In this document: piece by piece, positions 29,430 to 37,386 of the stretch
Position numbering within the stretch: position 1 is the first letter of the stretch
How the letters are laid out: every line of letters begins with the position of its first letter
Assembly: GCF_019237635.1 (NCBI RefSeq)
Contig: NZ_JAFAGS010000175.1
Span: 1-49,761 of the forward strand
Origin: Pluralibacter sp.
GTDB lineage: Bacteria > Pseudomonadota > Gammaproteobacteria > Enterobacterales > Enterobacteriaceae
Length of the DNA: 49,761 nucleotides
Reading direction: 5' to 3'
Notes under the pieces: model-generated
What the model was told of the DNA's origin: nothing
Databases searched by the model: none
What the model saw: the letters and a program-made list of their open reading frames with translations, nothing else
Program-made: the position numbers and the translations under genes

Positions 29430-30752
29430 TTACAGCGACTGATGCCGCGTTTCGTGGGTCAGCACCAGCGCAATCAGCGTCAGCACCGCCATACTTGCCA
29501 GATAGTAGCCGACATACGCCAGGCCCCAGTTTCCTTGCAGCCATGCCGCAATATAGGGCGCGACCGACGCGCCCAGAATCGACGAGACGTTGTACGAGAA
29601 TGACGCGCCGGTATAGCGCACCTCCGTCGGAAACAGCTCCGGCAGCAGCGCGCCCATCGGGCCAAAGGTCAGTCCCATCAGGCTCAGGCCGATCAGCAGA
29701 TACGCCATAATCAGCCCCGGATTACCGGAGCCCAGCAGCGGCTGGAAAATAAACAACCCGAACAGAATGATGAGCGTGGTGATCGTTATCATGCTCTTGC
29801 GACGGCCGAAACGGTCGGCCAGCAGACCGGCAATCGGCACCATCACGCCAAAACCAATCACCGCCATCATCAGCATCCACAGCACTTCATTACGCGGCAG
29901 CCCCAGGCCGTGCGGCGCCGCCGCGGTGCTGTAGGTCATGGAGTAGACGGTCATGATATAAAACAGCGTGTAGGTCGCCAGCATGATGAAGGTGCCGAGG
30001 ACGGTGACGCGCAGGTGTTTGCTCAGCAGGGTGCCCAGCGGGATTTTGACCTGCTTTTTCGCCGCCGCCACTTTGGCGAAAACCGGCGTTTCGTGCAAGG
30101 AGACGCGCACATAGAGCCCGATAAGCACCAGTACAGCCGAGAATATAAACGGCACGCGCCAGCCCCAGCTCATAAACTGTTCATCGGTCAGTAGCCAGGA
30201 GAGCAGCAGGAAGGTGCCGTTGGCGAAGAAGAAGCCGATAGGCGCGCCCAACTGCGGGAACGAGCCGTACAGCGCGCGCTTCTTCGCGGGCGCATTTTCG
30301 GTGGCCAGCAGCGCGGCGCCTCCCCATTCGCCGCCAAGGCCCAGACCCTGACCAAAGCGCGCCAGCGCCAGCAGCATTGGCGCCAGAATACCGATGGTCT
30401 CATACCCGGGCAACAGGCCGATAAGTACCGTTGAAATCCCCATCGTCAGCAGCGAGGCGACCAGCGTCACCTTGCGCCCCACGCGATCGCCGAAGTGGCC
30501 GAACAGCGCCGAGCCTATCGGGCGCGCGACGAAGGCGATAGCAAAGGTTGCCAGCGACTGTAGCGTCGCCGCCGCCGGATCGCCCTGCGGGAAGAAGATA
30601 TGCGGAAAGACGATGACCGCCGCGGTGGCGTAAATATAGAAATCGAAGAACTCAATAGCGGTGCCGATAAGCGAGGCGACGACCACCTTATTACGCGAGT
30701 TGACCGGGGCGATGGCGCTTTCGTTGTCGAGTGTTGTAGTGGTTGCTTGCAT
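29430..30752 (-). CDS. yhjE: MFS transporter of the metabolite:H+ symporter family (YhjE)
   Basis: 440 residues, 12 predicted membrane helices. The loop FGHFGDRVGRKVTLVASLL after helix 2 and the repeat LADRFGRRKSMITI in the second half are the MFS/MHS signatures. The family moves organic acids and osmolytes such as proline/betaine or citrate with protons; the substrate of YhjE is not known. The start MQATTTTLDNESAIAPVNSRNK matches what I recall of E. coli YhjE. It lies alone, leftward, with a 60-base gap to its own upstream AT-rich promoter region. Confidence 0.92.
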   Translation of the reverse strand: MQATTTTLDNESAIAPVNSRNKVVVASLIGTAIEFFDFYIYATAAVIVFPHIFFPQGDPAAATLQSLATFAIAFVARPIGSALFGHFGDRVGRKVTLVASLLTMGISTVLIGLLPGYETIGILAPMLLALARFGQGLGLGGEWGGAALLATENAPAKKRALYGSFPQLGAPIGFFFANGTFLLLSWLLTDEQFMSWGWRVPFIFSAVLVLIGLYVRVSLHETPVFAKVAAAKKQVKIPLGTLLSKHLRVTVLGTFIMLATYTLFYIMTVYSMTYSTAAAPHGLGLPRNEVLWMLMMAVIGFGVMVPIAGLLADRFGRRKSMITITTLIILFGLFIFQPLLGSGNPGLIMAYLLIGLSLMGLTFGPMGALLPELFPTEVRYTGASFSYNVSSILGASVAPYIAAWLQGNWGLAYVGYYLASMAVLTLIALVLTHETRHQSL

Positions 30753-31014
30753 ATTATTTTCTTATTTTTCAGGCGAACGAAGGGCCATATTACGCACAGC
30801 AAAAGTGATATTTCAATGTGTAACAAGCGGGCGAGATGGGTGAATAACAGCCAAATAGCGGATAATTTTCAGACTGACGATTTCGCTTCTATGAAATGCT
30901 TCACATAAATTTATAAATAGCAGATAAAACCAGTTTTTGGTTAAACAAAAGTTACGTACTGGATTTATCTGCTAAATAGATGGCGTGGGCTGATATTTCA
31001 GCCCGATAGTCCGG
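30753..31014. other. Intergenic region between yhjE and yhjD
   Basis: An AT-rich stretch holding the leftward yhjE promoter. Near yhjD it carries the hairpin GGGCTGA-TATT-TCAGCCC (30987-31004), 10 bases after the yhjD stop in the leftward sense, likely its terminator though without a T run. No ORF is credible. Confidence 0.6.
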
Positions 31015-31950
31015 TCAGGGGCGAGACTCCCCCGGCATTTGCGGGTCGTCTTTATAGTCGGCAGTCGCTATCCACGCGGCGCAAAACAGCGTCAGCCGGG
31101 CAAAGAAATAGAAGAACGCCATTAGCCCCAGTACCGAGCCGAATGCCGCGCCGGACGGGGATTTTACCAGCGTCGGCAGCGTCCAGGTCATGATCATTTT
31201 GATCGCTTCAAACCCTATCGCGGCAATAAAAGTACCGCGGATCAGCGCTTTCTTGCGCGGACGCTGACGCGGCAGCCGCCAGAAGATCCAGAAAAACAGC
31301 AGATAGTTGGCGAAAATCGAAATCGCCAGACCAATCAACCGCCAGGCGGGTTTCAGCCATTCGATGTTGTCGAGATAGAGGGCGGAGATAATCGTCTGCT
31401 GGGCGGCGCCGGAGATGGACGTTATCGACAGCGTGACGATCAGCGCAATCAGCAGGCCGATAAGTGAGACAAAATCGCGAAAATAGCGGACCCAGATTTT
31501 CTCTTTATCCTGCGGCGTACGTTCCCAGACGTCGCGGGACTGGGCGCGAATGGCTTCCCGCAGGTTGCCCATCCAGTTGATTCCGGAGTAGAGCGCGATA
31601 AGCAACCCCACGATCCCGACCGTTGTACGCTGCTGCACTGCGGTATTAATGGTGCTTTTGAGCGTGGCGGCGAGAGTCGGATCGCTGACGTTCATCAGGA
31701 TTTTATCGAAGATGTCCTGCAACAGGGTCGGGTGCGACGCCAGCACAAAACCGGCGGCGGCGAAGGAGACCATCAGGATGGGGATCATGGACAGAAACGA
31801 GAAATAGGTAATGGCGGCGCCAAACTGATTCCCCAGACGATCGTTAAAACGCTCCGTTGCGCGTAGCAGGTGGGCGATGATGGGCTGGCGCTGTACCTTC
31901 TGCGCCGTTCCGGTGGCTTTCTTTAGCGCATTATTGACTTTCGGCGTCAT
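31015..31950 (-). CDS. yhjD: YihY/BrkB-family inner-membrane protein YhjD
   Basis: 311 residues from the ATG at 31950 (SD AAGGAA about ten bases upstream). A TTG 13 codons earlier overlaps a TATAAT element and is rejected. Six membrane helices; conserved BrkB features include TYFSFLSMIPILM and SGINWMGNLREAIRAQSRDVW. E. coli YhjD is reported in connection with suppression of Kdo-deficient LPS growth defects and possible lipid/LPS handling; the activity is not settled. The N-terminus is shorter than that of E. coli (337 residues), lacking the acidic first 25 residues. Confidence 0.92.
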   Translation of the reverse strand: MTPKVNNALKKATGTAQKVQRQPIIAHLLRATERFNDRLGNQFGAAITYFSFLSMIPILMVSFAAAGFVLASHPTLLQDIFDKILMNVSDPTLAATLKSTINTAVQQRTTVGIVGLLIALYSGINWMGNLREAIRAQSRDVWERTPQDKEKIWVRYFRDFVSLIGLLIALIVTLSITSISGAAQQTIISALYLDNIEWLKPAWRLIGLAISIFANYLLFFWIFWRLPRQRPRKKALIRGTFIAAIGFEAIKMIMTWTLPTLVKSPSGAAFGSVLGLMAFFYFFARLTLFCAAWIATADYKDDPQMPGESRP

Positions 31951-32034
31951 CAGCGACGATTTCCTTCTTTTACAGCGAGATGTCTGCAAATTATAGCCTA
32001 AAGGTGTCGATAATCGGCGAAAACTCGCGATGTT

Positions 32035-32934
32035 TTAGTCGACGTAGCCTTTTAACATCCCGGTGAGCCACTCCATAAACAGGTGTACGCGACGCGACAG
32101 GTTGCGCCGGTGCGGATAGATAAGCGAGACCGGCATCGGTTCGGCGCGGTACTGCGGCAGGATTTCAACCAGCCGACCGCTGCGTAACGCGTCGCGTACG
32201 CCGATGCGCGGCGCCTGAATAATCCCCAGCCCCGCCAGGCAGGCGGCCTGATAGGTTTCGGTGCTGTTGACCGTCAGCACGCCGCCGGTTTTGACCCATC
32301 GGGCCGCGTTATCCACCACCATCTCAAACCCCTGCGGGCGCACGCCGATGTTGGCCGAATAGTGGATCAGCGCGTGCCCGGCAAGATCGTTCGGGTGTTC
32401 GGGATAGCCAAAACGCGCCAGATAGTCCGGGCTGGCGCAGTTAATGATGGTCAGTTTGCCCAACTGCCGGGCGATTAGCCCCGAATCCTTAAGCGTGCCG
32501 ATCCGCACCACGCAGTCAAACCCCTCGCGGATCACGTCGACCAGCCGGTCGCTGCTGCTCAGCTCCAGCTCAATACCTGGGTACTGCTGCAAAAAGGACG
32601 GCAGCTTTGGGATAACCAGATTTTTCGCCACCCCAACCGGCATATCCACCCGCAGCCGACCGCTGATGCTGGACGGATCGTGCTGAAACATACTGTCCAG
32701 CTCGTCGAGGTTGCTGAGCAGATCTTTTGCCCGCTCGTAGTACACCATGCCGTCCTGGGTGAGGTGGACACGGCGCGTGGTGCGGTGGAGCAGACGGATG
32801 CCAAGGTGGTTTTCCAGCGCCTGAATCTGGCGCGATACGCTACCTTTAGGAAGTCCCAGTGTGTCCGCGGCGCGTGAAAAACTTTCCAGTTCCGCCACGC
32901 GAATGAACAACTGCATTGCGTGAATTTTATCCAT
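32035..32934 (-). CDS. yhjC: LysR-family transcriptional regulator YhjC
   Basis: 299 residues from MDKIHAMQLFIRVAELESFSRAA, the E. coli YhjC start; an upstream ATG at 32985 would add 17 residues. The N-terminal winged HTH runs over residues 1-60 (SRAADTLGLPKGSVSRQIQALE), and the C-terminal periplasmic-binding-like effector domain covers about 90-295. It is divergent from a short-chain dehydrogenase gene, a standard LysR arrangement in which the regulator controls the neighbour and itself. Effector unknown. Confidence 0.92.
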   Translation of the reverse strand: MDKIHAMQLFIRVAELESFSRAADTLGLPKGSVSRQIQALENHLGIRLLHRTTRRVHLTQDGMVYYERAKDLLSNLDELDSMFQHDPSSISGRLRVDMPVGVAKNLVIPKLPSFLQQYPGIELELSSSDRLVDVIREGFDCVVRIGTLKDSGLIARQLGKLTIINCASPDYLARFGYPEHPNDLAGHALIHYSANIGVRPQGFEMVVDNAARWVKTGGVLTVNSTETYQAACLAGLGIIQAPRIGVRDALRSGRLVEILPQYRAEPMPVSLIYPHRRNLSRRVHLFMEWLTGMLKGYVD

Positions 32935-33052
32935 AGATTGCTCGTTTTGTTGTTCAGGCTGAAACAGTGAAGCGTAATTGACCATCTTTATTGATTATTT
33001 ATCACCTAATAAGCTCTTTCTCAACGTTCACATCCCCGAGATGAGGTGAGTT
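32935..33052. promoter_or_regulatory. Divergent yhjC / dehydrogenase promoter region
   Basis: 118 bases between divergent starts, AT-rich near the middle, with imperfect dyad CTTTATT...TAATAAG around 32986-33013. LysR regulators bind T-N11-A dyads in such gaps; assignment to YhjC is inferred. Confidence 0.4.
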
Positions 33053-33811
33053 ATGACCCAACGTATTGCTTTGATTACCGGCGGTAGCCGTGGATTAGGA
33101 AAAAATGCGGCGCTGAAGCTGGCGGCAAAGGGAATTCATAGTGTACTGACCTATAACAGCAACCAGCAGGATGCGCTAAACGTGGTGCGCGAAATTGAGC
33201 AACTTGGCGTGAAATCGACGGCATTACAGCTGAATATTGCCGACATTTCCCACTTTGAAGCCTTTGCACTTCAGGTGCAGCGACAGCTTCACGATCTCTG
33301 GCAGCGCGATACCTTTGATTATTTAGTAAACAATGCCGGTGTGGGGCTGTACGGCGCGTTTGCCGACACCAGCGAGGCGGTGTTCGATGAGCTGCTGAAC
33401 ATCCACTTCAAAGGCCCGTTCTTTCTGACTCAGCGCCTGCTGCCGCTGATGAAAAATGGCGGTCGTATCCTCAACGTTTCCAGCGGGCTGGCGCGTTTCG
33501 CGTTACCGGGCTATGCGGCTTATGCCGCGATGAAAGGGGCGATGGAGGTGCTGACCCGCTACCAGGCGAAGGAGCTTGGCGCGCGCGGAATTTCGGTGAA
33601 TATCATCGCGCCTGGCGCTATCGAAACGGATTTTGGCGGTGGACGTCTGCGTGATAACGAGGAGCTGAACCGCTATGTCGCCTCGCAAACCGCGCTGGGG
33701 CGCGCCGGGCTGCCGGACGATATTGGCGGGGCGATCGTCGCGCTGCTCAGCGACGAGCTGGGCTGGATGAACGCTCAGCGCATTGAAGTGTCAGGCGGAA
33801 TGTTCCTGTAA
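33053..33811 (+). CDS. Short-chain dehydrogenase/reductase (SDR), substrate unknown
   Basis: 252 residues, classical SDR length. The nucleotide-binding motif TGGSRGLG is at 9-16, then NNAGVG, the catalytic Ser in NVSSGL and Tyr157-x3-Lys161 (YAAMK), so the enzyme should be active. The Arg following the glycine motif and the lack of an acidic residue at the end of strand 2 suggest NADP(H) preference (inference). It is divergent from yhjC and therefore a probable YhjC target; an SD GATGAGG precedes the ATG. E. coli K-12 lacks this gene beside yhjC, so it belongs to the variable segment. Confidence 0.85.
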   Translation: MTQRIALITGGSRGLGKNAALKLAAKGIHSVLTYNSNQQDALNVVREIEQLGVKSTALQLNIADISHFEAFALQVQRQLHDLWQRDTFDYLVNNAGVGLYGAFADTSEAVFDELLNIHFKGPFFLTQRLLPLMKNGGRILNVSSGLARFALPGYAAYAAMKGAMEVLTRYQAKELGARGISVNIIAPGAIETDFGGGRLRDNEELNRYVASQTALGRAGLPDDIGGAIVALLSDELGWMNAQRIEVSGGMFL

Positions 33812-33823
33812 AAAAACGGTGCG

Positions 33824-33863
33824 GCGCCCTTGCTCTGTGCTTTCGCACAGCGGGTGAGGGCGC
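33824..33863. terminator. Large hairpin after the SDR gene
   Basis: Outer arms GCGCCCT (33824-33830)/AGGGCGC (33857-33863) and inner arms CTGTGC (33835-33840)/GCACAG (33845-33850) with loop TTTC form a long two-part stem 12 bases after the SDR stop. No T run, so terminator function is likely but not certain. Confidence 0.6.
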
Positions 33864-34021
33864 ACGATCGCTATCGTCTGTTATCCCCCGCTTTTCTCTC
33901 TCTTTTATTCCGATGACCCATGTTGCCCCTACGGTAAGCTCAGGGGGTACTCCTCTAAAAAAAAGAAAAAAAACATAAATTTGCCCGGTGAGCGGGTTTA
34001 TCTGGTGAAAGGAACCCCGGG

Positions 34022-35608
34022 ATGCATGCTGCGTCGCATCAACCCATTGAACAGTTTGAACACTGTCTTGGCATTATTCGTCAGGCGGCGGTGGAGATTT
34101 TGCTGCTGCTGAACATCCATAGCGCAGAGGCAAAAGATCCGCGCTGGTTTCTCGAGCAGCTTGAGCAGGCGCGCCTGAATCTGGGCGGCTGGGGGAGTGT
34201 CGCCCGGCGCCTGAACCTCAATGACGCCGAACTCAGCGATTTCACTCTCCAGTTGCGTCACCTCCAGCAGGTAGTGCCGGTTTACGATCGCGGTCAGCCG
34301 ATAAGCGACAATCAACGGATTGCCGTCCTGCGTTTTGTGGTCGCGCTGGAGTCTGTCCGCCACCGGCAGCCGCTGCTGAAATATCCCTCTATCCTCGGCG
34401 AAGAGGGCGATGCCCGCCAGGAGCAGGCTCAGCGGCAGATGCGCGCTATCGCGCTGACGTTAAAGGCCCTGATTAGCCAGGCGGAGCCGGACACGACCCG
34501 CCTGCACAACGATCTTAAGCTGCAGTTCGGCGCCAGCAGCGTACGCCGCTGGCTTGCCAACAGCGAGGCGGGAGACGTGTTATCCGGCATGCGTTTTAGC
34601 GACCTGGCGCTACTGGTGGTGGATAAAAAGGCCTTTGCCCGCCACTACTCGCCGTTATTTAACTCCGCCGCGTCGCTGACGTTTCTGGCCGAACAGCGCG
34701 TGACGCTGCATGCTTTCCTTGATGACTGCCGGGCGATGCGTAACGCCATGATTGCCGGGCGTCCGCTGACCACCGTGGAAATGGCGCTGTTGGATGACTA
34801 TCAGCAGCAGATAACCGGGCCCGTCCAGCGGGCGTTCGAACAGGGGCGTACCCAGGTCAATCCGGCATCGTTTATGGCGGTCGACAGCCGCGAACTCAGC
34901 CACTTCTGGGAGACGGCGCGGGCAAAAGATAGCGCGCTTGGCGGTGACAACCTGCCGGTGCGCGAAGGCATTGAACCACCGCAGCGACGGGAAAAACGCA
35001 GCCCGGAAGACCGGGACCAGCTGATTTCCGGCGTGCTATGGGGTGTCGTCGGTGTGTTTGTGCTGGCGATGGCGTTCGGCGGGATCTGGCTGTTTAGCGA
35101 TCCGCCGGCGGGTCATTCCGCAAACATCGGGTTTCGCGAGTCGTCCGACGCGCCGGAACGCGAACTGCCGTCGCCGCGCGAAAAGCTGGCGAACCTCGGC
35201 ATTGGCTGGGACGTCAATAGTCTGCGCGTCGCTATCGATCGCAACGATACCAACGTCACGTCGCTGTTTATGCAGGGCGGTATGACCTGGCAGCTCGCCT
35301 GGACCGAGCAGGCGCAGTCGGCAAAATATGACGAGGTGCTGGAGTTGCTGCTGCGCTACACGTTGCAAATGGATGAACCGAAACCGTGCCGCCGTTTTAT
35401 CAACACCCTGAGCCACGCCATGACTAACGGCGAAACGATGACGGCGGTGCGTAAATCGTACCTGAAAGCGTTCTGCACCACGCCTGCGGTCGTTGAGCGC
35501 CAGCGCATCAGCGTCGCACAGGCGAAACAACGCCTCGAGGCGCAACCTGACGCGCAGAACAAAAAAACGCTGTCAGTGCAGTCCGCGATTTATGACGTGA
35601 TCCGCTAA
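34022..35608 (+). CDS. Single-pass membrane protein with possible HEPN region and ankyrin-like repeat
   Basis: 528 residues, no signal peptide. Residues 1-333 are predicted cytoplasmic and all-helical. One membrane helix spans about 334-357 (ISGVLWGVVGVFVLAMAFGG), preceded by the basic segment RREKRSPEDR, so the last 170 residues should be periplasmic. That part has an ankyrin-like unit (SLRVAIDRNDTNVTSLFMQGG) and two cysteines (PKPCRR, KAFCTT). From memory it resembles a Salmonella family (STY4199) labelled HEPN in databases; I cannot confirm this. The only Rx4-6H-like string, RFINTLSH, lies on the periplasmic side, which argues against a simple RNase. ATG 34022 follows AAGGA at 8-9 bases. 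It occupies the variable slot between yhjC and gor. Confidence 0.75.
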   Translation: MHAASHQPIEQFEHCLGIIRQAAVEILLLLNIHSAEAKDPRWFLEQLEQARLNLGGWGSVARRLNLNDAELSDFTLQLRHLQQVVPVYDRGQPISDNQRIAVLRFVVALESVRHRQPLLKYPSILGEEGDARQEQAQRQMRAIALTLKALISQAEPDTTRLHNDLKLQFGASSVRRWLANSEAGDVLSGMRFSDLALLVVDKKAFARHYSPLFNSAASLTFLAEQRVTLHAFLDDCRAMRNAMIAGRPLTTVEMALLDDYQQQITGPVQRAFEQGRTQVNPASFMAVDSRELSHFWETARAKDSALGGDNLPVREGIEPPQRREKRSPEDRDQLISGVLWGVVGVFVLAMAFGGIWLFSDPPAGHSANIGFRESSDAPERELPSPREKLANLGIGWDVNSLRVAIDRNDTNVTSLFMQGGMTWQLAWTEQAQSAKYDEVLELLLRYTLQMDEPKPCRRFINTLSHAMTNGETMTAVRKSYLKAFCTTPAVVERQRISVAQAKQRLEAQPDAQNKKTLSVQSAIYDVIR

Positions 35609-35677
35609 CGGGTCAGGGCCCGCCATACCGGCCAGGCAGGCAGCGACATTCCGCCTCGTTTGCCCGGCGCTTTCACT

Positions 35678-35706
35678 TTGCAACGACGTGTGAATATCGC
35701 TATGAT
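35678..35706 (+). promoter_or_regulatory. Strong sigma70 promoter of the lipoprotein hydrolase gene
   Basis: TTGCAA (35678-35683) and TATGAT (35701-35706) are 17 bases apart. The start would fall near 35713, 47 bases before the GTG codon. The gene is thus likely transcribed independently of the membrane protein upstream. Confidence 0.75.
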
Positions 35707-35759
35707 TTAGCTCTTTTTTATCGCGTCATTTTCGGTCGCGTGCAGCAGGAAGGTGTAGT

Positions 35760-36923
35760 GTGAACAGGCCGTTATTCCCCGTCCTGATAGCGTCGACGCT
35801 GGTTACCGGATGCGCCGGCACGCTTTCGCAAATGAGCGCGCCTTCCAGTGAGACAAGCCAGGTCGCGCAGAGCGGCAAACGGCTCCCGGTGGAGGCTTTC
35901 GTCACCCGCTATATGCAAAGCCAGCAGGTCAGCGGCATGGTGGTGGCGGTGATTCGCCACAACGGCCCGGCAGAATTTCACTGCTACGGCGTGACCGATG
36001 CGAAAAACCGCTATCCCATCACGCCGGATACGTTGTTTGCGCTGGGGTCGTTAAGCAAAGGCGTAACCGCGGAGGTGTTCACGCTGCTGGTCAATGAAGG
36101 ACAGCTGCGCTGGGATGACACCCTGCAAACGCTGTTGCCGCCGGGGACGCCGCTTAGCGATGACGCGAAAAGGATAACGCTGTTGCAGCTGGTGACGCAC
36201 ACGTCGGGCCTGCCGCGTCAGCCGATGAACATGCTGTCGCTGGAACATTTGTTGTTCTATCTGAGCGATGGCGAAAACTTCTATCACGACCTTGATGACG
36301 ACAGCGTGCTGCGCTATCTCAGCACCTTCAACGCGCCAGTCACGCGCGAGCCGCAGTACTCCAACATCGGCTACGCCATTCTCGGTTATATCCTGAAATA
36401 CCAGACCGACGAGTCCGTTGAGACGCTGGCGTCGCGCCTGATTTTCCAGCCCCTGGCGATGAAAAATACCAGCTTTGAACCGCAGACGCTGCGCGCATTT
36501 CCCCGGCGCGCGCTGGGGCATGCCGGCGATCAGCCGAAATTTAAACCTCGCGGCGCGCTGACCCCGGACTGGCACTTCACCAATAACATGGTGGGCGCCG
36601 CTAACCTGTACGGCGACGCCCGGGATCTGATTGAGTACGCCCGTGCGCACTTCTCGTCAACGGGCAACGCTGCGCTGGACAAGGCGTTTACCGACGTTGA
36701 CGCGATCTATTATCCCCGTCAGAAAGAGGCGGCGAATATCGCCTGGATTACCGATACCTACGGCCCGCAGAAAATTACGTATCAGGTGGGATATATCGGC
36801 GGTTACTCAAGCTATATCGGCTTTGATAGGGCGCAGCAGAACGCCGTGGTGGTGCTGCAAAACAGCTTTAACTGGAGCAACTACATCGGGCATGCGATTT
36901 TGCAGCATCAGGCGTCCGAATAA
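35760..36923 (+). CDS. Beta-lactamase-fold serine hydrolase lipoprotein
   Basis: 387 residues, GTG start at 35760 after AGGAAGG. A lipobox LVTGC puts the acylated cysteine at residue 18, so the mature protein is a lipoprotein; Ala at +2 predicts outer-membrane sorting. The class C beta-lactamase/AmpH-like domain shows Ser97-x-x-Lys100 (SLSK) and Tyr200-x-Asn202 (YSN), with THTSGLPRQP between. The third active-site motif is less clear. Family members act on peptidoglycan fragments, D-amino peptides or esters; the substrate here is unknown. It is 151 bases from the upstream membrane-protein gene and converges with a small secreted protein. Confidence 0.85.
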   Translation: MNRPLFPVLIASTLVTGCAGTLSQMSAPSSETSQVAQSGKRLPVEAFVTRYMQSQQVSGMVVAVIRHNGPAEFHCYGVTDAKNRYPITPDTLFALGSLSKGVTAEVFTLLVNEGQLRWDDTLQTLLPPGTPLSDDAKRITLLQLVTHTSGLPRQPMNMLSLEHLLFYLSDGENFYHDLDDDSVLRYLSTFNAPVTREPQYSNIGYAILGYILKYQTDESVETLASRLIFQPLAMKNTSFEPQTLRAFPRRALGHAGDQPKFKPRGALTPDWHFTNNMVGAANLYGDARDLIEYARAHFSSTGNAALDKAFTDVDAIYYPRQKEAANIAWITDTYGPQKITYQVGYIGGYSSYIGFDRAQQNAVVVLQNSFNWSNYIGHAILQHQASE

Positions 36924-36929
36924 CCTCTT

Positions 36930-37175
36930 CTACCACTTCACATCGCGGGCATTCTGCCGACCGGTCTGGCGATTTTGACGTTTATCGTGGCGGCACTGCG
37001 CATTGCTTTTGTTGTTGCTGGCTACGCAATCACGCTTTTCTTCACGTCCCTGCGTGCGGGTTTCCTGACGGACATTACGCGCGTCCTGACGCTGCTCGCC
37101 CTGATAGGTCGCATGGGCGGAAAGGGCTGGCATCAACAGCGCGGCGGTGACCAGAGAAAGAATGATTTTGTTCAT
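36930..37175 (-). CDS. Small basic secreted protein, function unknown
   Basis: 81 residues from the ATG at 37175, preceded by CAGG in ATCAGGTTGTTTATT; the longer frame adds a hydrophilic leader and is not used. A clear signal peptide (MNKIILSLVTAALLMPALSAHA) is cleaved near residue 22. The mature part, about 59 residues, is unusually rich in R, Q, N, K and D with repeating Q-D/N-A-R units (RQDARNVRQ, GRQNARDVKW) and two cysteines flanking ASNNKSNAQ. I do not recognise a family. It could bind polyanions such as LPS or nucleic acid, but that is speculation from charge. It ends 7 bases from the convergent lipoprotein gene. Confidence 0.75.
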   Translation of the reverse strand: MNKIILSLVTAALLMPALSAHATYQGEQRQDARNVRQETRTQGREEKRDCVASNNKSNAQCRHDKRQNRQTGRQNARDVKW

Positions 37176-37335
37176 AATAAACAACCTGATAGAGATAAAG
37201 AAATAACGTAAGAACCTGTCAGATTCCAACGGTATTGTTACGTGTCGCAGGAAGACGCGTCGGTGCAATTGGTGTGTAAAATCCGGTTATTTTGTTTACT
37301 TTTAAATATAGCGGAAGCCGCTGTGGCGGGAGCAA

Positions 37336-37365
37336 TAAAAAAAGCCCCGTGCAGGCACAGGGCTT
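37336..37365 (-). terminator. Rho-independent terminator of gor
   Basis: On the minus strand AAGCCC-T-GTGC pairs with GCAC-G-GGGCTT over a short loop and is followed by a run of seven T, 22 bases after the gor stop. Confidence 0.88.
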
Positions 37366-37386
37366 GATGAGATACAGGCGAAGGCC

